Translations under genes and position numbers: made by a program
Notes under the pieces: model-generated
Told to the model about the DNA's origin: nothing
Seen by the model: only the letters and a program-made list of their open reading frames with translations
Databases searched by the model: none
Source of the DNA: Laetiporus sulphureus 93-53
Lineage: Eukaryota > Basidiomycota > Agaricomycetes > Polyporales > Laetiporaceae
DNA: 64,000 nucleotides
Direction of reading: 5' to 3'
NCBI RefSeq assembly: GCF_001632365.1
Contig: NW_024468517.1
Span: 863,319-927,318 of the forward strand
In this document: positions 35,601 through 46,957 of the stretch, piece by piece
Numbering within the stretch: the first letter of the stretch is position 1
How the letters are laid out: the number at the start of each line of letters is the position of its first letter

Positions 35601-37650
35601 GCTCGGCGCGCGTCTCCAATCATCTGCAGATGAGCTCGCAAATGCTCAATCAGCCTTGGAGTCGAAGAACGCGGAACTCGAGCAACTCAGTGCTCGCCTC
35701 CAGTCGTCCGAGGAAGGACGAGCCAACGTGCAATCTGCCCTCGACACCAATTCTGCGGAATTGCAGGGGCTCAGCGCTCGTCTGGAGACCTCCGAGCGGG
35801 AACACGCAAGCGCTAAAGAGGAACGGGATATAAAGGTTGGCGAGCTAGAGATCGCGATCGCAGGCCTCTCCGCGCGCCAAGGGGAGCTGCAGGGTGAACT
35901 TAGTGAAGCCCAGGATGCCCTTCAGACAAGCAAGCACCAGTTTGAGGATGCGCAGGCCGAGCTCGCGGCGAAAAAGGATGAGTTGGATGATGTGAAGACC
36001 AAGTTGCATACCAGCCAGGAGGAACTGGAGCAGACGAGATCGCAGCTCCAGGATAAGACAGACGAGGTCAACGCTCTCGGCGCTCAGCTCGAAACGGTGC
36101 AGAGCGAACTGTCTCAGGCCAGGTCGGAGAAAGACGCGAAGGATACCGAGGTGCAAGAGCTGAATAGCAAGCTTGACTCCCTCAATGCTACTGTGGAGAC
36201 GTTGAGCGGTGAGAGCGCTGAACGAACTGTTAGGGCTGAGCAGCTCGAGCAAGAGCTCCAGGCCGCGAAGGATGGCCATGCCAAATTGCAGTCCGAGTTC
36301 GAGCAGACCTCGACTCACGTGCAGGACCTGGAGGCACAGCTGGCGAAAGCGCATGAGGAGGTCAGCGCGAAGACGAGCGAGCTCGAGGGCCTTGCAGTAG
36401 CTTCTGCGGCACTTCAGGCGCAGAACGAGGAGCGATCTACGAGGATAGAGGAGTTGGAGCAACAGACACACGCTGCTAAGGCAACGTGCGAACAACTCGA
36501 CAACGAGCAAAAGCAGACCGCGGCTCGTGTGCAGGAGCTCGAGGCAGAGCTGCAAAAGCACACTGAAGCCCTTGACAAGGCTCAAGAGACCATCGCAGTC
36601 AAAGCGGCCGAGATCGATGATCTAAATGCCCGCTTGCAGACATCCTCTACGGCCTTTGCGACAACTCTGACTGAGCACGACCGGAAGTCCGCATATATTC
36701 AAGAGCTCGAGCGACAACTCTCAGACGTTCGTGAGGAGAAGCACAAGCTCGAAGACGAACGCCAGACAGTCGAATCTCACGTCCATGACCTGGAAGGACA
36801 ATTGGAGCGTCAGAATGCACGTATCGCCGAGATGGATGCGAGAGCTGCTGAGTTGGAGAGCCTTTCAGCTCGAGGCCAGGCGGAGAAGGATGGCCTTGCA
36901 GACAAGATCCGCGAGCTGGAGCAGCAGCTAACCGGAACGAAAGAGATCAGAGTCGAGCACGAGTCTGCAATACGTGACCTCGAAGCTCAGCTTGCAGCAC
37001 GGAATGACGAAATCTTGCAGGCTCAATCGTCGAGCGCCGCTGACATCGAGGTGCTCAAAAACCGCTTGCAGGAGTCTTCTGCAGCACTCGAAGCGTCACG
37101 AGCTGTCGGTGAAGAGCGGACTGCCAAAATCAATGGTCTCCAGCAGGAGCTTCAGGAGAAGAGCGAGAAGACAGTGCAGGATGCGAAGGTGAGGATAATT
37201 GCTTGCTTTGCAGTGGCCCGATTTAATTGATCATCGCTTTGGTAGACACTCCAGACTCAGCATGAAGAGGAGATTCAAGCTTTGGAAGCTCAATTGTTCG
37301 CACTTAAGGCACAACATGAGAAACTAGCCGAAGCTGCGCACGCCAACGGCCATACCAATGGCCAACCCAACGGAACCGTCGCCATTATCGGAGAGCAAGG
37401 TGTTGCGCCCCGCGAAGGTCAGAATGGTACTGCAGGCACGGTGGACTTCCGGAGAGGTGGCGGACCTGTCAGTACGCTCGAGCTTCTCAGCTGGTGGGCG
37501 TCCCGTACCGTGGTTGCCTTTGGCGGTGGCACGTCGATCGCACTCGGAGCTGCAATGGTGCTTGCTGCGCCACTTTTCGGCCCTGTTGCAATGGTGACGG
37601 GCGGTATTGCCATGGTCTCACTCGGAATTGGGCACCTTAAGCATCCATGA
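32663..37650 (+). CDS. Giant coiled-coil protein with 28-residue repeats and C-terminal membrane hairpin (about 1,600 aa)
   Basis: Exons 32663-32851, 32908-33180, 33250-37188 and 37246-37650 give 1,601 aa from the ATG at 32663. A His/Asp-rich N-terminus (ETHEFGEHAHHHGLGLLHV) precedes about 1,350 residues of uninterrupted coiled coil. Within it, residues 425-1040 are 22 contiguous units of exactly 28 residues with a consensus near LEAKNAELEQLNARLQ. The last 52 residues contain two hydrophobic stretches separated by glycines (FGGGTSIALGAAMVLAAP, PVAMVTGGIAMVSLGIG), suggesting a membrane hairpin. An upstream ATG at 32496 opens MSPDKHAGTKEKKKGTNP, a plausible true N-terminus, but it is out of frame with 32663 and no clear intron joins them. 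The 3.9 kb third exon is exceptional in this intron-rich region. Likely a membrane tether or scaffold; target membrane unknown. Confidence 0.85.
34060..35907 (+). repeat. 84-bp x 22 coding tandem repeat
   Basis: The 1,848 bp encode 22 adjacent 28-residue units, each four heptads. Typical units begin LEAKNAELEQLNSRLQ, RDAKHGELEQVHVKLQ or LESKNAELEQLSARLQ. Unit length is invariant while sequence drifts, so no unit has gained or lost residues. Confidence 0.92.
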
Positions 37651-37793
37651 TAGAAGCGCGATGTATCGAGGCTCCTCTTACATGTTTCTTCATATATGCT
37701 CACCCGTATGTGAATACGTAATTGTACTGATCCACTAACTGTACCACCGCTCCCATTATATTGTTGTACGTACATAGAATACCATTATGGAGA

Positions 37794-40242
37794 CTACTGG
37801 GACGCTATGCGATCGACTCCTTGTTTGACTTTTCCAAGAAGGCTCTTCACCCCATCTTTGAGCCCGTCTGCCTGCACGCTCACGCCCTCGTTGCTCGTCC
37901 TGTACACTCCGGTGCCTGCAGGGCCACCAAGACTCACATTCACTCCGCCTAGATTCAAGTTCAGCGATGGCATGTTGGTACTTGAAGTCCCTGGCGGGGG
38001 TTCGTACACGGATGCGGGGAAGTTCGTCGCGGCAGAACGAATCATCTCGACGAAGCTGTTTTGCAGGAGGCAACACATGAGAACTGCAAAACAGCAACCA
38101 GACGCAGTAAAACTGACCTTGACGAATTATGGATACATGTCCCGCCGAGAAGTAGGCGTACGCCAGCCGTGGACGAACCGCTCTGGGCGGACTCCTGGTT
38201 CAGCAATGCGACGGCCCGCGCCTCGGTGTACGTCGTGCCGCCAATCATGAAGATGATAACGTCTTGCGGTCTGACACGCACAATTCAACGTTAAAGCACA
38301 TCGCGATACGGACACTAGGTTGGTACGCACCGTTGCAAACTTGCGTTCGGCCCCCCTCCATCGAGGAATGGGTAGCTGGTATCGCGCAGGCGGCCCTTGA
38401 ACAGGTCTTCCAGTGTCTCGGCGAGATGCGGCTGATGCTGCATGTAGACGTTCTCCACGCCCTTCAAGCCCTTCAAAGCTGACCGACCCTTTGCAAAGAG
38501 CGACTCGGCCGAGAAAAGGTCGTCTTGGCGCTGGTCCGAGCCGGCAATATTGAGGATGACGTATACAAGCTGTACGGCAGGTCAAGGATTGTTATTCGAC
38601 GACGTTGATGTCTGGACGTACTCGAGCATCTTCGCGCTGCACTCCGTTCTCCAACATGAGATTGATAAGCGAGGCCACGTTGTGTGGTTGCGATTTCTGG
38701 TATCGTAGCGCGTAGAGGATGACGAGACGGAGCTTGTTCCATGGTTGAATGAGTGGGTTTGCGATGAGTGCTTGTACGCTCTACTCCGCCGCCAAGTCAA
38801 TACCACGCAGCTGAATGCGCCCTACCACACGTACCTTCAGATCCGCGCCCGATCCCGTCGCCAGTCCCTGTTCTACCTCGCCTACGTCGAGCAGCCGGTC
38901 CCGCTCGACGACCCTGCTCAGCTCGCCTACGATCGCAACGTGCTTGCTCACGTTCCCGCTGAGTTTGCGGAACTCGGGATACTCTTCCACGAATCGTTTC
39001 ATGTCACTAATTGAGTTGATCGCCTTGGGGTCATGTGCGAGCGAGTGAGACTGGTACGACTGCACGTATGCCTTAAGCGACGTGCCGAGGTCGCCGAACG
39101 TCGCGAGGTGGTGTGCCTGGAAGAAGGGGTCGGTGGCGGTCGTGAGGGTTACTTCCTGCGGAAATGAGCATTGACTACGATAGGTTCAATGGTGGAGAAT
39201 TGATGTCTACCTTCAGTTCGGGTCTGATGTCGGGAACGAGGCTGAGATCCACCCGCCCATTCTGGATTCCGAGCATCTCATGAACCATGGCTTGGTATGT
39301 CCATGGCGAGAGCAGCGGTGTGACAGGGTCGTTCCGTCGGTCAAGGATGAGCAGCAGTGGTGGAACTTGCGTGAGCCGGAAGTCGAACAAGGTGGACTCG
39401 GTTTGTATCCGGTGCTGTAACACATGTCATGAAATCACCTTCTACATACCGCGTGAGACGTGTTCATCACGCACCTGGATCTCCACCCCCAACTTCTTCG
39501 CCATCGGGCTGGACTTCTCGTATCTGATCACTGGCTTCTTCTTCAAGCTCAGTAGTACGGCGGTGAGGCCCTGCACTGCGCGATCGAGGGCCTTCGGGTT
39601 CCAGGCATTCGGCGAGTTGCCATATAGAGGATGAGTTGTGCTTGGAGTGTGGTTGAGAGAGAAGAGAGAGGGGAGAATCGGGGCGTAGTCTGCAAAGTAT
39701 TCCTTGGGTCTGTATCAGGTGTTACGCCTCCTGTGACATGGAACCGGCCTACCTGCACTTCCTTGACAACCTCATACTCATCTGCTTCTGCAAGGCGCTC
39801 GATGGAAGTCTTGGTCAGGACGTTGCTAAAATCTGAAGAAGAGAACATGAGCATGCGGCGGTTGAGAATTTGGACGAATGGCGACGGTCCACACACAGAG
39901 GTAGTATTCCCCATACTTTGGCTCGCGCAGCTCCGCCTCCAATGCCTCCAGGCTCTCTTCGCTGGCTTGCAGAAAGCATACGCACTTCATATGTGGCATA
40001 CTGTCACGATTCTTGTTGTCAATCTTGTCGGTGAGATATACTTGGTGTGAGAGGAGAGTGGACTGAGTGGAAGCAAGGGATACAATCGGAGTCTATCATT
40101 GATATAGCTTCAGAGATTACGACGTCAATTCTTCAGCATCGATCCTGCTCACTGTGTGTCCATCAAGCAATAGGACCTTCATTGTTGGTGGCACGGATAT
40201 CAGTTTCGTAACATAGGTCTCCACTGCCTTTACGACGTCCAT
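37794..40242 (-). CDS. VPS45: Vacuolar protein sorting-associated protein 45 (Sec1/Munc18 family)
   Basis: Ten minus-strand exons (40153-40242, 39897-40092, 39753-39832, 39475-39702, 39211-39414, 38835-39155, 38622-38780, 38331-38569, 38118-38270, 37794-38055) give 643 aa. The protein starts [16 protein letters not shown] and shows Sec1-family blocks throughout: [58 protein letters not shown] and [20 protein letters not shown]45 binds Tlg2/syntaxin-16-type SNAREs and promotes fusion of Golgi-derived vesicles with endosomes. The C-terminal 90 residues ([14 protein letters not shown], then a Lys-rich helix) extend beyond yeast and are typical of fungal filamentous orthologues. All joins keep frame; the acceptor before [14 protein letters not shown] was chosen over a nearby AG because only it preserves the conserved frame. 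It converges on the giant coiled-coil gene with only 143 bp between stop codons. Confidence 0.96.
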
Positions 40243-41099
40243 GATGGGCGCATGCAACCAGGAGCCGAAAAAAGTTTGAGATTTCAGCGATCGTCACGGC
40301 CAGATGTCCAGACGCGATGAAAACGTTGCGCAGAGCCGCTACCGCCTGCCGGTGGTTCAATACGCGTAAGTTTGTCGTTCGTAGTAGCTGCCACGAAGAT
40401 GCCGGTCAGAGTATCTTGGTGGAATTCGGAAATATAAAAGGCTGAATGGATGAGAAATGCAAGTTAATGAAAAAAGAGTCAAAAATGGGGAAGGCAGGAG
40501 TTGCACGGTGTTGGAGGCTGTGAGATGCTGCGAGCCGCCGCAGCGTCACACTTGGTGATCTCGATCTCGATCGCGGCCACATCAAAATGTACTCAAAACA
40601 TTCGTCCGTCTCGTAAACAGCCGCTAGTACTGTCATTATCGACCACGAAAATTCAATAAAAATGACAACTGCGGCAGAAATCTAAAGACACGTATTTGTT
40701 CATCGCCTCAGGTCCATCGACGGGGTCAGAAATAAAGACTCCGAGCTACTCCGAGTCTACTCATATCTGGCTCGGAAGTCAGCTTTTGGAACAGTCATCT
40801 CGACAAATACACGCTCAAGAAAAAGAAATTGGACAGTCATTCCTCTCATTCAGAGCTTTGTGGGTCAAAGGCAAGTGCAGGTTACTACCATCTCAAATCT
40901 CGAGATACTAGCGGGCGCATTGAAGCCGTTATGAACGAAGCTTGATCTGTTCAGGTCAAATCCGCTTCCAGTAAACACAACTCAAAACGCCACGTACGTG
41001 TGTACATATCAGCGCCTTGTCAGTACACTGGTTCATTTGATTAGCTGGCTGTTGCTCATGACCTATTTGGCCGATTCCTAAGTGGGGCGTTGGAGGTAG
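40243..41099. other. Intergenic at the start of the accessory block
   Basis: About 860 bp upstream of VPS45 with no supported gene. Gene density drops sharply from here to about 61 kb. Confidence 0.4.
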
Positions 41100-41560
41100 A
41101 TCGGATGGCCCATTCAACTTACCTTGGCATCTCAATCATGGAGCCACGAAGAATGTCGCAAACGCGAACATAGCAGAGCTTTCCGATAGGATATCCGACA
41201 GAATATTGTGTGGAGAACCCGTTAAGTGTGCACAATGTGCTATACAGAGTGGGGAAGAAAAGTGCATCGACTGATGAAGCAAAGCCTTTTAAGAACGCCA
41301 CGAGACGAAATCGCAGTTTCCAGAGTAACATCACAGCGTCGTCGCATTCGGCTGCAGAAATATTACGGATGTAGCTCCCGGGTTTGAGTGGGATCCTTGA
41401 GAGCATTCTCATATGCCGAGATCAATTGTAAAGTATCTGCCAGCTTCGTCGATAGTAAATCGCAAGATTTCAGCGCATTCTTGACTTTTCGGATGTAATC
41501 GCTGACGGCGACAGCAATCGTACTGATGGTAAGAAGATAGCCATGGGGAGAGCGTCAACT
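41100..41560 (-). pseudogene. Remnant encoding amphipathic helices
   Basis: Two minus-strand blocks look coding. One (about 41400-41530) reads VSDYIRKVKNALKSCDLL then LADTLQLISAYENALKDP; after a possible 50-bp intron the second reads ECDDAVMLLWKLRFRLVAFL. The helical pattern recalls the N-terminal helical bundles of fungal NLR or MLKL-like proteins, but no NACHT, kinase or repeat domain follows and no start or end was found. It may be an exon pair of a dead gene. Function is not assigned. Confidence 0.25.
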
Positions 41561-42088
41561 GTTGGCTGTACCGCCGACTTACGGTAACAATGGATAAGCT
41601 TCGGAGCTGTCAACATTGTCATCGACCGTACCTTCAGTGAGCACGCGTTTCCTTCGCTTTGCTAACGAAACCTTGTTCTGATATTGTTGATTCTCCAAGC
41701 AGTGGGTGGGGGCTCATCCGATGTGTGTACAGGCACATTGCCTGACTCGGCCACCAATTGTATTGCACTGAACCTTCCCATTGTCTTGATTTCTCAGAAA
41801 TTAGCCAAAAAAGTCAGGATGCATGCAGGAGAGGAGACAGCCAAAAAGTCCATCGAATCACTCGAGTCGTCAGAAATGGAGCAGCGCTCTCAGACCAAAG
41901 GCGATGGCCGTCAGCCACAAGCGCGTCAATTGTGGATCCACGTGACATAAACTTAGCATGGCCACCGCCGAGCGCTTGTCTGCTCGTAGATTCAGCCTAT
42001 GACTTTTGATTGTACTGTCAAAGCTTCAAGCTCGAGTTCAGGGTCGAACATTCACTAGCATTACTCCGACTCCATATTCCCAAGAGTT
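41561..42088. other. Intergenic, no gene seen
   Basis: About 530 bp with only short unsupported frames. Confidence 0.4.
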
Positions 42089-42983
42089 TCATGTTAGGCA
42101 TCCAGTAGCCGTAAAAGGTAGTGCGTGAGCGGCGAAACGGTGCGAGACGCTATGTGCTGGTGTACACTGCATGTTGAGGTCAGTCACTAATCGTAACATT
42201 TCCGGCAGGTATTCCCGAAGCGGGTTGTCCTCGAGGAAAAGATGCAGTGCATTTAGCAGCAGCGCATGGTCATTCGCCATTTCCGCCTCCGCATCCTCGT
42301 CCTCCACAGAACTCAGCTGCTCTCTCTCCACCGTCATCCTGGCAGTCACGGCTCTCGCAACAAAACGCTGTGCTTTTGATGTTACACTGCTTGTACCGTG
42401 CCACTGCAGCGTTTCCAGGTCGAGTTTGCCCGAGTCGAGTGCCGCAGCGAGAATATAAATGTAGGCGTAATCATTGTCATCCCAATCGGCGATTGGTGTG
42501 CGATCGTAGAATACTGATGAAAGAGCGTCGGCCACGAATCTGACCGCTTTGGATTGATTGACGGGGTTATGAGGGGGAGGTGGTATGAAGGTCGTCGTTG
42601 GTTCTTCCTTCCCACTGGCGCTGTATACCGTGAATCTCTGGAACCCCAGCGCTTCCAGCGAGTCAACGAAACTCTTGAACGGCATCTCAACTGCGGGCGG
42701 CCCATGATCGTTCATCGCTTGAAGATCCTCCGCGATGGCTGCAGTTTTCGGTAGGACCCAGGTGTCCGAAACACTCCAATTTTGGTGCAAGGCGTCGAAA
42801 AGGGACACCCCTCCGGATCCTGACACATCATTCGGGGTTTAGGCACGCTTGCACTATCAGAAACGCATGCATACCGATCATGACGTTATCATTGTCTCCA
42901 ACGTCAAAGTCAATGCCTTTGCGGACACCACGCAGTCTTGGAGAGTTGGTGTCTCCCAAGCGATACAGGTTAGGCCTTGACAT
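42089..42983 (-). CDS. Tse2-like ADP-ribosyltransferase-domain protein (copy A, diverged)
   Basis: Two minus-strand exons (42875-42983, 42089-42819) give 279 aa. The N-terminal 100 residues follow the fungal branch of the Tse2 ADP-ribosyltransferase toxin family: PNLYRLGDTNSPRL near the start, GSGGVS at 37-42 and NDHG at 73-76. Bacterial Tse2 is a type VI secretion effector; fungal relatives are mostly uncharacterised, and no signal peptide is visible, so a secreted or toxic role is not shown. Compared with copy B it lacks the HW and about five residues after NDHG and has a longer C-terminal tail. Residues 110-225 (VRFVADALSSVFYDRTPIAD and following) are shared with copy B and belong to no domain I know. 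The intron interrupts the same codon in both copies. Confidence 0.75.
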
Positions 42984-44151
42984 GTCGTGTCGGAAGAGCG
43001 GAAGAGGCCTACAGTAAATTTGTCGTGGAGCACGGCAACTGAAATCGTAAGCCCAATTGCAATCTACGCTAATTGCGGCCCACTCACTGACGCGCTCGAT
43101 AGACGGGCGGTACGTGCCAGCGCGTGGTCCGGAGCTCCCGCTGCCATGTGCAGCCAGCGCTATTGGGTAACCTGGAGTCGGCTTTAATTCTGTCCCTGAA
43201 CCTTTTCTACAGTATGAAGCGTTCCACAGATTCTGGCAACCCTAAAACTCCTCCACATGCAGAAGATAAGACTACATATAGAGCTCTCCATAACATGTCA
43301 AGGGAAACATCACAATCTATGTTAATGTGGCCACCTCCGAGGGATCGGAAATAAGCATGCGACCTTCATGGCGCCGACGCTCTTTTGTGGCCATGAACCG
43401 ATCACTTTCTGACACCTTGCTCTTCCCTTGCTTTGTCCTTCGGCATGTAAAGCATTCCGACGAAATTAACCGCATTGGGCGACCGGCATCGGACACTTGC
43501 GGATATCGCCCACCTCACTGCGACCAGATGGGCATCAATTTCACCTCAAGCGTGAATTGCGCGATGAAAATCGCAGCTTTATGTGATGTTATTGCGATTT
43601 TTTGCTGGGGGAGTATTGCTTCGTCGACAGCATCCTGTCATCAAGACTGCGTAGTTAATCGGCGAACTTTCCTTCAAAGTGTGCAACCTGTTGGTATAAG
43701 GATATCCAACCACTCTCGGCCACTCTGGAACTCACGTTCCCTCATGATGGATCATACGCTTGCCGATCATTCGGTGGAGTACCGAAGTGGAAGGAACCTG
43801 CTCGGCGTCTCCCAGGACACCAACATAATCAAGAGGGGTGCGCCACACCTTGCGGTCTAGCTGAAGTGTGCGGTTTGCGGTGTATGCATACGTTGTCAGT
43901 GGTACAGGATGGGCCTCACATTATGGATGCTGCGTATGGACACCTCCCCTCCTGCGCAGAACGTGCGAGCGTGCACGATGAAGGTTGGCGCGACGGCTAT
44001 ATGGTATATAGGCGTACTTTCGGCACATCTAAGCTTCATCTGCGTTCCTCAGAAGGATTCCAAGCTAAGATCGTTGACACATCCCACCTTAGGCATGTCT
44101 TTAACCTTCTTTCGTCAATCCGAGTTTACATTCAGCCATCTTCAGTGCGCC
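42984..44151. other. Intergenic, one unexplained 177-codon frame
   Basis: A plus-strand frame at 43327-43860 is open for 177 codons but is Ser/Arg/His-rich, has no domain or homologous partner in the window and lacks splice signals. It is not called. A TATA-like element lies near 43998. Confidence 0.35.
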
Positions 44152-44493
44152 ATGTCGACAATGCCCGCCTGCTGTTGGGAAACTTGTACAGCCGTCCTTG
44201 ACGACGTTACACCAGCCGGAATAACCCGCCATCTTAAAGATCGACACTTGGATACGTGGAAGGCCCACCAAGTCGGGCGCTGCAGGTGGCGGGTGCCCAA
44301 TGGCGTGCCGGCCAACCACGGATTGTGCAACAGAGACATGAAATATGCGAGCTTTGGCAAACACATCGCATCTGTGCATCTGAAGTCAACCGTGCGCTTC
44401 TGCATGAAGTGCAACATGGTGTTCTCGAGGCCCGATGCGCTGGTCAGGCATTGGAACACCACTTGTGATGAGATGCATAATGGCTCAGCATGA
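44152..44493 (+). CDS. Small zinc-finger protein (copy 1)
   Basis: Single-exon 113-aa protein starting MSTMPACCWETC. Three candidate zinc-binding modules can be seen: C8/C12 with H27/H32 (GITRHLKDRH), a Cys followed by FGKHIASVH, and CMKCNMVFSRPDALVRHW ending with Cys, a C2H2/C2HC pattern. The layout matches small orphan C2H2 proteins of agaricomycetes, whose role is unknown; DNA or RNA binding is possible. It lies 1.2 kb upstream on the opposite strand from Tse2-like copy A, and a clear paralogue follows at 45912. The ATG was chosen because it directly precedes the first cysteine pair, as in the paralogue; the frame is open further upstream. Confidence 0.7.
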   Translation: MSTMPACCWETCTAVLDDVTPAGITRHLKDRHLDTWKAHQVGRCRWRVPNGVPANHGLCNRDMKYASFGKHIASVHLKSTVRFCMKCNMVFSRPDALVRHWNTTCDEMHNGSA

Positions 44494-45779
44494 GAGTGCT
44501 CTCTAGTGATGCGTCCAAGGTAAGTTTTCATGAATGTCAGAAAAGTAGGGATCGTTCGCTTAAGTCGCATATTCCAGCGTCCAGACGTCGGTACTTTGAA
44601 CTTTGATACAGTCTTTAGCATCCGATGTTTTCATCTTTGGGTCATGACCCTAGTTCTCGAGGATTACATTCTGTTTTTCTGTTTCATTTGTCGGGTAGGC
44701 TGGCCCTGCCCTTGCCTGCATCAGGAATTCCATGTAGTGATTCGCACATCTCTCTTCAGAATGCCGAATTTGAATATGAGTATATGAATCCGCAAGATCG
44801 GCTTTCGGCGATGCCTGGCAATGAGCGCGTGCAGCATCGGGCAACCACCATGGCCCCTTGGTGGCCGAAACTAAACCGAAGCAAGCTTACCACCTAGATG
44901 GAGCGTATGAGAGTCTACTATAGCCTCGTCGTTCCATGCCACGTCCGCCACCCGGTGCTTTCTAGCGCTAATTATCGAACGCGATTCTCGTAACTGTTTG
45001 ATCCGTTGAGTCACGAGCGCCTCCGTGGCAGAGGAGCTTGAGCGCTTTGCCGAGTCGAAAACTCGCTTGTATGTCTCTGCGTACTATTGGGCACTCAGTA
45101 ACGGTATTCCATGGGATGACCGGCACCACTTTGACCTGAAATGTCCGTCTTTTGAATGCTTGTTCTGGTACAATACGATACTGACCAACGGCCCAGAGAC
45201 TCAGCATATGCTCGCTAATTGAGAGAGCAAAAGATGCCTGGTCCGTATTACGTGTGGCAGGCGTGCGCTAGACCCACCTCTTAATGTCGCATTGATATCC
45301 TTTTGTAAGGAGGGAATTCCCCTTGACACCATCCCCGCACCTGGAGCTTCTGAACACGGCACGCTGTAACGTGATAACTTAGGCAGTACAGGCGCCACTG
45401 AAGGGCTTCCCGCCGATTACGGCTGAGGCACCGTCATCGCAGTGCAATCCGCTGTAGATCAACATTTTGGGCCTTCACCGGCTTGTGGCCTGCGATCACG
45501 GGCTCAATGAGTCTGGAGAATGACTCTTCGCTCGCAATATGCCGTCTGACTACGAGCATCGTGCCTAATGAAGGTACTAGTATGATGTATCTAGGTGGCG
45601 CGTTACGTATATCTCTCTCCGGGCATCATAACTATGCCGACAAGCTTGGACTATGTTCTGTTGGAAGGTGTCTGGATGAAGGTGCATCCAGACGTTGACA
45701 CCACTCACATGGATGCGCTGATCGCGAGGTGGTCAGCTCAGCGATATGTTCATGAATGGTCTGGGCACGGCAGAGCACA
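44494..45779. other. Intergenic between the two zinc-finger genes
   Basis: About 1.3 kb with no supported gene. Short frames on both strands lack domains. Confidence 0.4.
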
Positions 45780-45786
45780 TATATAA
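45780..45786 (+). promoter_or_regulatory. TATA box of zinc-finger copy 2
   Basis: TATATAA 126 bp upstream of the ATG at 45912. Confidence 0.45.
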
Positions 45787-45911
45787 TCGACTTGTCGGTG
45801 AGCCCTTAAGTCCATCCACAGACCCCACACAACTCCGTACGTTAAAGTACCTCCTTCTGCGACCTCTGGAGCTGATACAATATCTTGCGACCTAAGGTCC
45901 ACATTTAGCAC

Positions 45912-46289
45912 ATGGCAAATCCGGCTCCAGTATTCTATATTTGCCTCTGGGGGAACCAATGTGGCCAGGTTCTCCAAGACGTCTCCGCGGGGGGCATCAC
46001 GCGCCATCTCAAGGACCAGCACTTTCGTGATGCATGGAGTGCACGTTCCAGGACGCTTTGCCAATGGCAGATCCATCCCGGACAGCCCGCGCACAACCAT
46101 GGTGGAGTCTGCAACAGAGAGCTGCAGTACGCGAGCTTAGGCAAGCATATCGCAGCCACCCATATGTTTACTTCAAGGGTTCACTGCCCGAAATGCCGCA
46201 CAAAGTTTTCGCGCATGGATGCGTTCTACAGGCACGTCAACACGGGAATATGCCTTGGTCCTGGTGAAGACATCAATTTGTATGCATGA
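45912..46289 (+). CDS. Small zinc-finger protein (copy 2)
   Basis: Single-exon 125-aa paralogue of the gene at 44152. The same modules are present: CLWGNQC with GGITRHLKDQH, CNRELQYASLGKHIAATH and CPKCRTKFSRMDAFYRHV ending in Cys. Blocks such as GITRHLKD, YAS-GKHIA and C-KC--FSR-DA align without gaps, while the linkers differ, so duplication is old. It has a TATA box 126 bp upstream. The N-terminus MANPAPVFYI is slightly longer than in copy 1. No function is known for the family. Confidence 0.75.
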   Translation: MANPAPVFYICLWGNQCGQVLQDVSAGGITRHLKDQHFRDAWSARSRTLCQWQIHPGQPAHNHGGVCNRELQYASLGKHIAATHMFTSRVHCPKCRTKFSRMDAFYRHVNTGICLGPGEDINLYA

Positions 46290-46957
46290 TGCGCTTCAGG
46301 GTCAATACAACTCTGCGCATGGTGCGTAATATTCATATACTATCTATCGGCGAATATGCCGACGAATATGCATCATTAGAAAGTGCGAACAAGTCGATGA
46401 GACATATTTTACCCTCTGCATCACCGTATATTCTCCATCGACTAGCCCCGACTTGCATATGATTTGATATCATACTGGTGGCCATTTTACATACCTGCAT
46501 TTGCCGTGTCGGCATGATACAGTGTATCGCCTTGTATATGTCAAAACCCATTCTTTTACGTGCTGGTCACATCGCTCGACATCAGCAAAGCCAAGCACTG
46601 CGACATTGTCGTCATGATGGTCATGATGCACACGCAGGAACATTGACGCAACAGTTCTTCTCGACAGGCTCACTTTCTTCAGCGTCATGAGAGGGCCGCG
46701 AGCAATCACAGCTCCTTCAGGGTTTCCGGGTGCGTTTCGTGGCCATTCATATTCAGCAACATCAGGACTTATGACAGCAATACCGACGAAAACAATATCA
46801 TGGTCAATATGCGAAGACGCCCCATGCTGCAGCGTGACTAGGTTGCTTGCGGGATATGAAAACGGTTAGATTAGGAAGAGAAATGAAGGAGCAATCGTAT
46901 GAGCGGCAAGCATGGTCGAATTACAGACGTACTCAGTCAATGTCCGTCCAGCTACAT
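46290..46957. other. Intergenic, no gene seen
   Basis: About 670 bp containing short frames of no apparent meaning, downstream of both flanking genes. Confidence 0.4.

Noticed and set aside
33700..36585. Several long minus-strand frames (up to 325 codons) opposite the giant coiled-coil exon
   Set aside because: They are Leu/Arg- or Ser-rich mirror images created by the repetitive GAG/CTC-rich codons of the sense strand, with no domains or splice signals.
43327..43860. 177-codon plus-strand open frame
   Set aside because: No domain, no paralogue, no promoter or splice support; composition unlike neighbouring genes.
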